From: Prochlorococcus sp. AG-315-C08
GTDB lineage: Bacteria; Cyanobacteriota; Cyanobacteriia; PCC-6307; Cyanobiaceae
DNA: 47,972 nt
Assembly: GCA_003284185.1 (NCBI GenBank)
Contig: QBWB01000004.1
Coordinates: forward strand, 1-47,972
Direction: 5' to 3'
Part shown: piece after piece, positions 20,844 to 30,045 of the stretch
How positions within the stretch are numbered: position 1 is the stretch's first letter
Layout of the letters: the number at the start of each line of letters is the position of its first letter
The notes under the pieces: generated by a model
Databases searched by the model: none
What the model saw: the letters and a program-made list of their open reading frames with translations, nothing else
What the model was told of the DNA's origin: nothing
Translations under genes and position numbers: made by a program

Positions 20844-21535
20844 ATAGCATCATTCTGTCTACTTATCCAACACCATAGTTGATCTCCATAACTAAAATGC
20901 CACCACTCATTTGGATGTTGAACGAACCCCGCTTGATTCATGACTGACCGTAAAAGAGATCTTCTTTTATGGAAAACTTGATGTTTAGATTCAGTCTTAC
21001 AAAAAGAATATTTCTCATAGAAATCAGGCTTAGATATATCACCAATACAATCAATTTCCCCTCCAAGATCTAAAGTATTCCCATTCAAATCAGCAAGTGT
21101 TAAATCAATAGCAGCACCAGTACTATGCGGAGGTGGTGTAGAGGGATTCAAAGATGGTTGAGCCCAAAAACGACTAATCTCGTCAATCACTTCAGTGATG
21201 TCACTATTTACAGAATGGTTCTTAATATCAATCCCCCTAGACTTACAGGTTTCTTGAACGGTGTAATCAAACATAAATTTTTGGACAGAGATAGGTCTCC
21301 AAGCATCAAACAAAGCTAATTGCAAATGAGGATTCTTTTCTGAAAGATATTGCTGGGCTTCAATCAATCTACTTACAACACTTTCACGAAGAACCCATGG
21401 ATCTTCACCATTCAAATATGGAGCACCTAAAGAGACATAGGGATGAGGTGTTACTCGGAATATAAACTCTGGTATAGAAGTTAATGACTCATGACATTCA
21501 CTTATTCTTTTTTTATTCCAAGGTCTTAATCTCAT
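20780..21535 (-). CDS. D-alanyl-D-alanine dipeptidase (VanX/DdpX-like, M15D)
   Basis: Track ORF; LALFDAWRPISVQKFMFDY, PPHSTGAAIDLTLAD, NEWWHFSYGDQLW. 3' end overlaps sir by 64 nt. Confidence 0.88.
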   Translation of the reverse strand: MRLRPWNKKRISECHESLTSIPEFIFRVTPHPYVSLGAPYLNGEDPWVLRESVVSRLIEAQQYLSEKNPHLQLALFDAWRPISVQKFMFDYTVQETCKSRGIDIKNHSVNSDITEVIDEISRFWAQPSLNPSTPPPHSTGAAIDLTLADLNGNTLDLGGEIDCIGDISKPDFYEKYSFCKTESKHQVFHKRRSLLRSVMNQAGFVQHPNEWWHFSYGDQLWCWISRQNDAIYGAAFEVSKESTFSLPSLVT

Positions 21536-21641
21536 AACTAAATGAAAATATGAAAATCAAATTCAAACTGTAAAGAATTTTATTTTAATAAATTCTATCC
21601 CTAAAATTTAAAAGTTCAATACTCTTAAACTATAAAAAAGA

Positions 21642-24218
21642 TTAATTTAATTTATTAGCAATTCTTAGTTTCTCCCATTGATCATTAATTGAATTCTTAA
21701 GAATTGAATGAGAGTTAAGCTCAGGGTCTGACTCTAATATGATTGAAGCTTCTTTTCGTGCTGACTCAAGAACACTCGCATCATCTGTTAAAGAAGCTAA
21801 TGCAAAGTCAGGCAAACCTGATTGATTAGTTCCTAACACCTGACCTGGCCCTCTAAAACGCAAGTCAATTTCTGATATTTCAAAGCCATCATTTGAACTC
21901 ACCAAAACGTCTAGTCTTTGTCGTGATAATTTACTAGTACGTTGATAACCTAATAAACAATAAGATTTAGAAGCACCTCTACCTACACGTCCTCTCAATT
22001 GATGTAATTGAGACAATCCAAAACGATCAGCATTATCTATATACATCACGCTGGCATTTGCAACATCTACACCAACTTCAATGACTGTCGTAGAAACGAG
22101 AATATCAATCTTCTTTTCCAAGAATTTTCTTATAACATCCTGTTTTTCAAGACCTTTCATCCGACCATGAAGCAACTCAACTCTGAGATCTGGAAAGATA
22201 TCATTAGATAAATCCTTATGTACGGTAACAGCTGCACTAAGCTCTAGTTTTTCTGATTCTTCTATCAAAGGAAGTACAACATAAGCTTGATGACCTTTAT
22301 TAATTTCAATTCTGATTAAGTCATATGCCGATTTCTTATCAGATGATGAAATAAGCATGGTTTCAATAGGTGTTCGACCAGGAGGTAATTCATCAATCTG
22401 GCTAACATCAAGATCACCATAGAAAGAGAGGGCTAATGTTCTTGGTATTGGTGTAGCAGTCATTGTTAATAAATGTGGCTGTAATCCTTTATTTAACAAT
22501 CGGTTCCTCTGATCAACACCAAAACGATGTTGTTCATCGACTACTACTAATCCCAGACGCTCAAAAACAACAGGGTCCTCAAATAAAGCATGAGTCCCAA
22601 CAAGGATATTTGTAGATCCATTTACTAAATCTGTAAGAATTTGATTACGACGAACTTTAGTTGTTGAACCTGTTAATAGCTCAACATTTAATTCTAGTTG
22701 AGGATTCCATTTTATAAGTGTTCGATAATGTTGTGCAGCGAGAACCTCAGTAGGTGCCATGAATGCACCTTGCCATCCTGATTGAACAGAGTGGAGAAGG
22801 GCTGCAATTGCAATCACAGTTTTACCACTACCAACATCCCCCTGTAAAAGTCGAGACATGGGCTCAGATCTTGCTAAATCAATTTCGACTTCTCTAAGTA
22901 CTCTTTTTTGAGCATTGGTTAAAGTAAAAGGAAGGATGTCAAGGAATTTAGAAACTAAACTATTACGAGTAGTTTTAATATCCAATAAAGGAGAACCTCT
23001 TTTTTTATATATGTTCCGTTTTAATAGAAGACTTAACTGCAGTAAAAGAAATTCTTCAAAGACAAGTCTTCTTCTTGCTCTTGCTAACGAATCAGAGCTG
23101 TCAGGATTATGAATATTGAATAAGGCCTCCTGCTTACAAGGTAGATCATGTTTTTCAAGAGTTTTTACAGGTATCGACTCTATAAAAAACGATGTCAGGG
23201 GAAGAACAGACTGAATAATATTTCTATATTTATCTGCAGTAATTCCATCCGTCAAAGTGTAAATAGGAAATATCTGACCTATTATTCTAGATTTTATTAA
23301 TGTGTCTGGACTTTCAATAACTTCTATTAAAGGATCATTTATTGATTTCCCAAACTGATTCTCTTTAACCAAACCACTAACAACTACAGTAGATCCGCTT
23401 GGATATAGACGTTCCTGAGTTTTTAAATATGAGAAGTTACTTCTTCGGCGGCCAGCTAAAAAGCGTGTAACTTTTAAACTTCCTGTATTGTCTTTAATAA
23501 ACAACTCAAGAATAGATAAATTTGGATTTTTAGGACTTATAAAGGAACTGCAACGCCTAACCTTTGCGACAATTGTTACAGTATCGCCTATTTTAATTTC
23601 ATCAATGGTTTTCAAGGAAGTGTAATCTACATAATCACGCGGAAAATTCAGCAAAAGATCCTTAATTATAAGAAGTCCTAAACCAGATAATCTCTCAGCA
23701 AGTCTTGAGCCTATACCTTTAACTTCGGCAATAGAACTTTCTAAACTTAAAGAATGATTTGCAGGACTAATATCAGATATATTAGAAGCAGAAATTTTTT
23801 GTATATTTAATTTTGGAGAGCTAGCTCTTCGAAGTGGAGCATAATGTTTGCTTAAGCCATGAAGATATTGTCTAGTCCTTACAACAAGTCGACGTCTCCT
23901 CTCTATAGACATAGAAGAATATTTATTATATTTTTCAGCTAAACTATTTACAACTTGATTATCACTAAATAGAAGACAAGAAGGTGAAGTCATTAAATAA
24001 TTACAAATAAAAGACGAAAACTTCTCTTTTCTTCCTTGAACATTGATAAAATCTCGATTCACTTCAACCGTTAATGCCTGCTGTAAAGTTCTAATCCATA
24101 TGTTTAATTCACTTGATTGCTTCTCAGAGATCAAAAGTGAATCTTGATTATTTATATTTTTTCTGTGTTTTTCCACCAATCTTGCTGTACCTCTTCTGCT
24201 AATGAACGACCTTCCCAA
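21642..24218 (-). CDS. recG: ATP-dependent DNA helicase RecG
   Basis: Track ORF; RLLQGDVGSGKTVIAIAAL, LVVVDEQHRFGVDQR, LTMTATPIPRTLALS, HQLRGRVGRG. True start is probably downstream of 24218, e.g. near LISEKQSSELNIWIRTLQQ. Confidence 0.95.
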   Translation of the reverse strand: MGRSFISRRGTARLVEKHRKNINNQDSLLISEKQSSELNIWIRTLQQALTVEVNRDFINVQGRKEKFSSFICNYLMTSPSCLLFSDNQVVNSLAEKYNKYSSMSIERRRRLVVRTRQYLHGLSKHYAPLRRASSPKLNIQKISASNISDISPANHSLSLESSIAEVKGIGSRLAERLSGLGLLIIKDLLLNFPRDYVDYTSLKTIDEIKIGDTVTIVAKVRRCSSFISPKNPNLSILELFIKDNTGSLKVTRFLAGRRRSNFSYLKTQERLYPSGSTVVVSGLVKENQFGKSINDPLIEVIESPDTLIKSRIIGQIFPIYTLTDGITADKYRNIIQSVLPLTSFFIESIPVKTLEKHDLPCKQEALFNIHNPDSSDSLARARRRLVFEEFLLLQLSLLLKRNIYKKRGSPLLDIKTTRNSLVSKFLDILPFTLTNAQKRVLREVEIDLARSEPMSRLLQGDVGSGKTVIAIAALLHSVQSGWQGAFMAPTEVLAAQHYRTLIKWNPQLELNVELLTGSTTKVRRNQILTDLVNGSTNILVGTHALFEDPVVFERLGLVVVDEQHRFGVDQRNRLLNKGLQPHLLTMTATPIPRTLALSFYGDLDVSQIDELPPGRTPIETMLISSSDKKSAYDLIRIEINKGHQAYVVLPLIEESEKLELSAAVTVHKDLSNDIFPDLRVELLHGRMKGLEKQDVIRKFLEKKIDILVSTTVIEVGVDVANASVMYIDNADRFGLSQLHQLRGRVGRGASKSYCLLGYQRTSKLSRQRLDVLVSSNDGFEISEIDLRFRGPGQVLGTNQSGLPDFALASLTDDASVLESARKEASIILESDPELNSHSILKNSINDQWEKLRIANKLN

Positions 24219-25357
24219 TAGCGTTGCTGTTTAATCATACCTATTAGTAGATTGCGGTGATATTTTATATGAGTTCTACATTTTCTTAATCTAGGATCAT
24301 CAAATTCAAGATCAGAAGGTGTAATTAGCAAGCAATTTATATCTATTCCATCTCCTGCCAAACCATTATTCATTGGTAATTTCAATGTCAAAATATTAGA
24401 TATAGACTTATGAGTAGCAATTTGGCCAGACAATACAGAATCCAAGAGAGTTAAGGGTATAAGTGTATTTATCAAACCAGATCGAAGAAGTTCGACATTA
24501 ATTTCGTGAGAAAAATCACGTAATCTCCTAATCAAAGCTATATCTAATGAAAGCATCCACTCATACAAACCAATAGGAGAATCAGGAAGCAATCTGTTAT
24601 TATTATAAATATTTCCTAGCGAATCAGCCGTAGAAGATAATTCGTAATTACCTGAATCTAAATCATATGATTCTGTTGAGTCATCAGACAAAACCAAAAT
24701 AGACTGTAGAATATCGATCTCTTGTTCTTGTAAATTATAAGCTTCTGATTTCTCTTCATTATCAGGAATTAATTGTTCACTATTTTTAGGTATTTCCTCA
24801 AAGGTTTCAGATTTATTTGATGGATTATTTATAACAAATTGTTGATCTTCAATTGAATAAGAAGATTGAACTTCTCCATTCCATCCATCCAAAATTGATA
24901 AATCCTCTAAAGGAGGAAGAGAACTTAAATAAACTGAAGAGTTTAAAGTAGAGGAACTAATATTATTAGAAATTTGTTTTTTCTTTAGTGAGTTAACAAA
25001 ATCTCTTTTTGAACTAATTATTTTTTGTTTATTCTCTATATCAATTGACTTAGCTAATTCATTTAAATGCTCTATTGTCAAAAGTGAAATATTTTTCGAA
25101 ACTAATTTATCAATATTCAATTGAAAAGTCTTTCGAGAATTAACAGTAGATAGTCCAGGATTATTTCTTGATAGTTCAGTAATAAATGAAAATAAAGATG
25201 TTCTAATTGCTAACGGAAGGACTTCTCTTAATTGCTCAAGGTATAAAGCTTTTGTTTTATATAATTGAGTTGAAAGATCATTACATTTATTTCTTAATAG
25301 CTTCAGTTGATCTAATGGGTCAAACTTTGAATTAATTTGATTATTATTTAAAGTCAA
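24152..25357 (-). CDS. hypothetical protein
   Basis: Track ORF of 401 aa between tsf and recG; collinear, non-repetitive protein; no recognisable domain. Overlaps the annotated recG 5' end by up to 67 nt. Confidence 0.75.
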   Translation of the reverse strand: MTLNNNQINSKFDPLDQLKLLRNKCNDLSTQLYKTKALYLEQLREVLPLAIRTSLFSFITELSRNNPGLSTVNSRKTFQLNIDKLVSKNISLLTIEHLNELAKSIDIENKQKIISSKRDFVNSLKKKQISNNISSSTLNSSVYLSSLPPLEDLSILDGWNGEVQSSYSIEDQQFVINNPSNKSETFEEIPKNSEQLIPDNEEKSEAYNLQEQEIDILQSILVLSDDSTESYDLDSGNYELSSTADSLGNIYNNNRLLPDSPIGLYEWMLSLDIALIRRLRDFSHEINVELLRSGLINTLIPLTLLDSVLSGQIATHKSISNILTLKLPMNNGLAGDGIDINCLLITPSDLEFDDPRLRKCRTHIKYHRNLLIGMIKQQRYWEGRSLAEEVQQDWWKNTEKI

Positions 25358-25359
25358 AA

Positions 25360-26016
25360 TTAACTAGATGTCATAGAAGCAACTTCTTCAGCAAAATCAG
25401 GTCCCTCAACTTCAATGCCTTCACCAAGAGTATATCTAGTAAATCTACGCACTTTTACATTCTCGCCAATCTTTCCAGCAACTTGTTTTACTAATTCCTC
25501 AACATTGATAGAACTATCTTTAATAAATGGTTGTTCTAATAAAGCCATTTCTTTTAACCTTTTTCCAATTCGTCCCTCAACGATTTTAGCCTTAATTTGA
25601 TCAGGCTTACCTGAAAGATCATCTCTTCCCATTTCGATTTCCTTCTCCTTATCAGAAATCGATTCAGGGATTTGATCAATACTGACATATTCAACATTTG
25701 GACAAGCTGCTACTTGCATAGACAAGTCTCTTAAAAGACCTTGAAACAAATCACCTCTAGCTACAAAGTCGGTTTCACAATTAACTTCAATAAGTACTCC
25801 AACTCTTGAGCCAGTGTGGATATAGCTTCCGACAGCACCTTCTGCCGCAACTCTTCCAGATTTCTTTTCAGCGCTAGCAATACCTTTTTGTCGCAACCAT
25901 TCAATGGACTTTTCCATATCCCCATTATTTTCAACTAGGGCTTTTTTACAATCCATCATTCCTGCTGATGTTTTATCACGCAGTTCTTTGACGAGTTTGG
26001 CGTTTATTGCCGTCAT
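25360..26016 (-). CDS. tsf: translation elongation factor Ts
   Basis: Track [38 protein letters not shown]-like [12 protein letters not shown]. Confidence 0.98.
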   Translation of the reverse strand: MTAINAKLVKELRDKTSAGMMDCKKALVENNGDMEKSIEWLRQKGIASAEKKSGRVAAEGAVGSYIHTGSRVGVLIEVNCETDFVARGDLFQGLLRDLSMQVAACPNVEYVSIDQIPESISDKEKEIEMGRDDLSGKPDQIKAKIVEGRIGKRLKEMALLEQPFIKDSSINVEELVKQVAGKIGENVKVRRFTRYTLGEGIEVEGPDFAEEVASMTSS

Positions 26017-26066
26017 TTTTATAAGAAGAAGTTTTTAAAAGAATGAGATTTAGTTTTAGTTAGCGT

Positions 26067-26080
26067 AATAAGCGCTTATT
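26067..26080. repeat. 14-bp perfect palindrome between rpsB and tsf
   Basis: AATAAGCGCTTATT is identical to its reverse complement; located in the rpsB-tsf intercistronic gap. Confidence 0.6.
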
Positions 26081-26095
26081 TTATTTATTCAATGA

Positions 26096-26788
26096 TCATT
26101 CGTTTGAGCCATGCCTTCCTTCATTAATAGCATCAGCTAGTCTACCCAAAATAAGTTGTACTGATTTAACTGCGTCATCATTACAAGGAATAGGTACTTC
26201 ACAAAGGTCTGGATCGCAGTTAGTATCAAGCATTGACACCAAAGGAATATCAAGTTTTCTTGCCTCTAATACAGCATTTGTCTCTCGTCTTTGGTCAACT
26301 AATACAACAACATCTGGTAATCGCCTCATACCCTTTAATCCTCCTAAGTATTTTTGCAATCTCTCCAACTCACGTCGCAAAACAGCACCCTCTTTTTTAG
26401 GACGCATTGCAATTGCACCAGTTGATTCCATTCTTTCTAAATCCTTTAATCTGTCAATTCTTGCTTTCATTGTTGTCCAGTTTGTGAGCATCCCCCCTAA
26501 CCATCTTTGATTAACATAGGAAGCCCCACAGCGAACTGCCTCTTGAGCAACAACTTCTGAAGCTTGTTTCTTAGTTCCTACAAAAAGAAATCTTTTACCA
26601 CTTCTAGCTGCGCCTCTGGTCCATTTATAAGCGCTGTTCATACAAACAGCTGTCTTGACAAGATCAATAATATGAACCCCATTGCGAGCGCAATAGATGT
26701 ATCTAGACATCTTTGGATTCCAACGTCGAGTCTGATGCCCAAAGTGAGCACCAGCTTCCATCATCTCGGAGAGAGAAACTACAGCCAT
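26096..26788 (-). CDS. rpsB: 30S ribosomal protein S2
   Basis: Track [49 protein letters not shown]. Confidence 0.98.
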   Translation of the reverse strand: MAVVSLSEMMEAGAHFGHQTRRWNPKMSRYIYCARNGVHIIDLVKTAVCMNSAYKWTRGAARSGKRFLFVGTKKQASEVVAQEAVRCGASYVNQRWLGGMLTNWTTMKARIDRLKDLERMESTGAIAMRPKKEGAVLRRELERLQKYLGGLKGMRRLPDVVVLVDQRRETNAVLEARKLDIPLVSMLDTNCDPDLCEVPIPCNDDAVKSVQLILGRLADAINEGRHGSNE

Positions 26789-26890
26789 GTTTTTTTTTAA
26801 GTTCCGGGTTCGCCTCCACCCAACAGGGATAAATTAATTAAAGGCCAGAAGCCGATATCTATTTATCACCCGAAACGGTCAGGTGTGCGG
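26789..26890 (-). promoter_or_regulatory. GC-rich, structured-looking 5' leader of rpsB
   Basis: Leader strand contains TTTCGGGTGAT...GGCTTCTGGCC...TTGGGTGGAGGCGAACCCGGAACTT; GGGT/ACCC can pair locally and ACCCGGAA can alternatively pair with the upstream TTCGGGT. Local GC content stands out in an AT-rich intergenic context. Confidence 0.4.
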
Positions 26891-26925
26891 TTTTAAAGTA
26901 CTTAAACAATTTAACAAATGATGGC

Positions 26926-27858
26926 TCAATGAAGCTTAATTAATTTGGCTTCTCTATATATTTGTCTTACTCCAATTAAATTCAACGGAATTCTTAGCAA
27001 ATCCATAGCCAATCTAGAATGTCCTTTTTTTATTAAAAAATTCAATAGAGGTCTAAGTGTTCTTGTATTAATGAGTCCGCCAATGGTTAATAGTTCCCAA
27101 AGAAATCGATGGATAAAAGTGTACTGAATAATAAATTTAACTCTCAAAGTTGGATGCTTACGATAGAAAATCAATCCCATTTTTGCGCGCTCTTTTTCTA
27201 TACGGATTAAATCTGTTATTTGATTTATAGATAAAGGAGGGTGCCAATGATAACCGATAGCTTTTGGACATTTAATAAGCTTTACTCCCATATTTCTTAA
27301 TCTTTCGCCTAATTCCAAATCTTCCCATCCATATAAACGAAAAATAGGATCAAAGAGACCAGATTGTACCAAAACCTTCTTATCAATTGCAACATTGCCT
27401 GTTGCAAAATATGCCCAAGATAGATCTTGAAATTTAAAAGATTCTGAATTTGGTTTATTAAAGTTTGATGTATTTATGACTGAACCATAAGTAAAACATT
27501 TTCTATTTCCTAGATTTTTCCAAGCTCTAATTAATGATTGAACATGAAAAACTAGAAAATTCTCGTCAACGATAAGATCACTATCAATAAAAACTATTAA
27601 GTCTCCCCTAGATTTTTCGACACCAAGATTCCTTCCTAAAGCTGGGCCTCCATGTGTTTGCTCATAGAGACAGACATGCGGGTAATCAAAAGAATTCGAC
27701 TTGATCCATTCAGTTGTTCCGTCTGTTGATCCATCATCTACAACTACAATCTCGTAATCAATAATTTCCTTTATTAAAAACTGAGCTTCTAATGCTTCTA
27801 GGCATTTTTTTAATATCGGAAGACGGTTATAAGTTGGTATAACAACACTAACGAACAT
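26926..27858 (-). CDS. glycosyltransferase family 2
   Basis: Track ORF; VSVVIPTYNRLPILKKCLEAL, VVVDDGSTDGTTEW, LIVFIDSDLIV, GWEDLELGERLR. Confidence 0.92.
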   Translation of the reverse strand: MFVSVVIPTYNRLPILKKCLEALEAQFLIKEIIDYEIVVVDDGSTDGTTEWIKSNSFDYPHVCLYEQTHGGPALGRNLGVEKSRGDLIVFIDSDLIVDENFLVFHVQSLIRAWKNLGNRKCFTYGSVINTSNFNKPNSESFKFQDLSWAYFATGNVAIDKKVLVQSGLFDPIFRLYGWEDLELGERLRNMGVKLIKCPKAIGYHWHPPLSINQITDLIRIEKERAKMGLIFYRKHPTLRVKFIIQYTFIHRFLWELLTIGGLINTRTLRPLLNFLIKKGHSRLAMDLLRIPLNLIGVRQIYREAKLIKLH

Positions 27859-27950
27859 ATTAAACAGTTAAAAATAAAGTTATTTTATGTGAAGACATCA
27901 AAATAAGAGATTTAAATACATTATTAATATTACATTTTATACATTGCTTA

Positions 27951-28106
27951 TTAATCAGCAGCACCGCCATTATTGGCAGTTCCTGTAACCCCATTACCTG
28001 CACCTTCTCCCCGGCCATCATTACGTAGTTTACGCTTTTTGAATTTTCTTGCATAAGCGCGGTTTCGCTCTTGTTTTTCCTTCTTGAGATTTCTTCTCTT
28101 AGACAT
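27951..28106 (-). CDS. small basic hypothetical protein (51 aa), below the track cutoff
   Basis: ATG at 28106 to TAA at 27951, translation MSKRRNLKKEKQERNRAYARKFKKRKLRNDGRGEGAGNGVTGTANNGGAAD; strongly basic N-terminal half and Gly/Asn-rich tail; fills the gap between the devA-like gene and the GT2 gene. Confidence 0.7.
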   Translation of the reverse strand: MSKRRNLKKEKQERNRAYARKFKKRKLRNDGRGEGAGNGVTGTANNGGAAD

Positions 28107-28142
28107 GCTTTTAACTTTTAAAAGATTTATTCATCCAACTTA

Positions 28143-28835
28143 CTAAACAGAGGGCAACAATTGTCCATCTTCCATACGTAAGAGACGATCTGCTACATCC
28201 AATATTCTTGGATCATGGGTGACCATTAATACCGAACAGGCTTGATCAAAAGCTAATTTCTTTAATAAGTCCACAATTTCTCTACCTGTAGAACTGTCTA
28301 AAGCTGAGGTTGGTTCATCTGCTAAAAGTAATTTTGGTTTAGCAGCAAGTGCTCTAGCAATAGCAACTCTTTGCTTTTGCCCTCCTGATAAATCATGAGG
28401 AAGCTTAGACATATGATCTTCCAAACCAACTGCTCTTAGCCATTCCCTCGACTGATTACGACGGGCCTTATAAGAAAATCCATTCAATAGGTCAGCACCC
28501 ATTTGCACATTTTGCTCAGCAGTAAGACATCTCAAAAGATTATGACCTTGAAAAATCATTCCAATCTTTTTTCTTAGATTTTGTCGTGTTTTTCTATTCG
28601 CTCCAAATAGCTGCTGTCCAAAGACTCTAAGATCACCGTCCTCTACCTTACGAAGAGCCCCAATCAAAGTCAAAAGAGTAGTTTTGCCGCAGCCTGAAGG
28701 TCCTGTAAGTAAAACAACTTCCCCAGGAAATATTTCCATTGAAATTGATTGAAGAACATGTCTTCGTGTCTCCCCTTCTCCAAACCAATGATTCAAAGAA
28801 TCTATTTTTAAAGTATTTTCATGAGTATCCTTCAT
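28143..28835 (-). CDS. devA: DevA-like ABC transporter ATP-binding protein
   Basis: Track ORF; LTGPSGCGKTTLLTLIGALR, LSGGQKQRVAIARALAAKPKLLLADEPTSALD; followed in the same operon by DevC and DevB homologues. Confidence 0.9.
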   Translation of the reverse strand: MKDTHENTLKIDSLNHWFGEGETRRHVLQSISMEIFPGEVVLLTGPSGCGKTTLLTLIGALRKVEDGDLRVFGQQLFGANRKTRQNLRKKIGMIFQGHNLLRCLTAEQNVQMGADLLNGFSYKARRNQSREWLRAVGLEDHMSKLPHDLSGGQKQRVAIARALAAKPKLLLADEPTSALDSSTGREIVDLLKKLAFDQACSVLMVTHDPRILDVADRLLRMEDGQLLPSV

Positions 28836-28872
28836 TTATAAATCATTAATTTTAAGGTCATAACTCTGAAAT

Positions 28873-30045
28873 TTAAAAAATCTCAGCAGGATCAGCATCA
28901 GCTAATTTTTTCATTGCTGCAATCGCCGAACCCATACACATAAAAAGTATCAAACAAAATATAATAGAAGCTCTGGCAAAACTCATTTCGACTGGTAATT
29001 TTGTTGAAGATCTAACTAAAGAATAAAGTAATTGACCAGAAACATAAGCGGGTATATATCCCATTAAGGCAAGAAAAAACCCCTCTCTGGCCACAACACC
29101 AATTAGACTTCTTAAGTTATATCCCATTGCCATTAAAGTTGCATACTCTGGCAAATGATCACTTACATCACTATATAGAATTTGATAAACTATTACGCAT
29201 CCAACTACAAAACCCATTGCTGCACCTAGCGTAAATATAAAACCTATGGATGTACTACTTTTCCAGTAATTCTTCTCAAAATCAATAAAAGATTGAAGAG
29301 AAATAACTCGTACATCATTAGGTAAACTTGCATTTAGAGAACGAACAATACTTTCAATATTAGATCCTTTTTTTGTTCTTACCAATCCAATCTCAATACT
29401 TCCAGGAGGATTAGCAGAATACAAATCTAGATAAGTTTCTCTACTGGTGATTAAATTTCCATCTGCACCAAAAGAAGGTCCTAAACTAACCAAACCAGAA
29501 ACTCTAACTCTTTTTCCAGCAACCTCAGTTTCGACAATTCGACCAGATCTGAACCAAGAAGAAACTGGGCCAAATTCATCTCTAGAGAGTTCATCAAATA
29601 AAACCCTTCCTTTATTTTTAAGAGTGTCAGCTTTTTCTTTAAAATTAGGATCTAATAAAAGATCATTTGTAGGATCAAAACCTAAAGCAAGAATAGATCT
29701 AGTTGATAGATTTTCAGGATTTCTCCAGAGTAGAAAGTTCCAATTAACAGCTGTAGTTCCTATTACATCTTTATGCGCCATTGCTTGTATCAATCTCCTT
29801 CGAGGGAATCCACTCATACTTATTGAACTTTTGGAACGAGGACTAATTAAAACTAAATCTGCATTAAAAAGCTTATGAACAGTAACACTAGCATCAAACA
29901 AACCATCTCGGAAACCAAGTTGCATAAACATCAATATTCCTGCGAAAGAAATTCCGGCAATTGCAACTAAAATCCTCAAAGGTTGTCTAGTCAGCAATAG
30001 CCAGGCAAGAGGAATTCGTCTATTCTCAAGAAACTTTCTTATCAC
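28873..30045 (-). CDS. devC: DevC-like ABC transporter permease
   Basis: Track ORF; IPLAWLLLTRQPLRILVAIAGISFAGILMFMQLGFRDGLFD is the DevC N-terminal signature. Confidence 0.9.
   Translation of the reverse strand: MIRKFLENRRIPLAWLLLTRQPLRILVAIAGISFAGILMFMQLGFRDGLFDASVTVHKLFNADLVLISPRSKSSISMSGFPRRRLIQAMAHKDVIGTTAVNWNFLLWRNPENLSTRSILALGFDPTNDLLLDPNFKEKADTLKNKGRVLFDELSRDEFGPVSSWFRSGRIVETEVAGKRVRVSGLVSLGPSFGADGNLITSRETYLDLYSANPPGSIEIGLVRTKKGSNIESIVRSLNASLPNDVRVISLQSFIDFEKNYWKSSTSIGFIFTLGAAMGFVVGCVIVYQILYSDVSDHLPEYATLMAMGYNLRSLIGVVAREGFFLALMGYIPAYVSGQLLYSLVRSSTKLPVEMSFARASIIFCLILFMCMGSAIAAMKKLADADPAEIF

Noticed and set aside
27860-28054. 64-aa minus-strand track ORF MQENSKSVNYVMMAGEKVQVMG...
   Set aside because: Out of frame with, and overlapping, the more convincing 51-aa basic protein at 27951-28106; no protein-like pattern.
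29447-29878. 143-aa plus-strand ORF antisense to devC
   Set aside because: Entirely within a confident devC coding region; no domain features.
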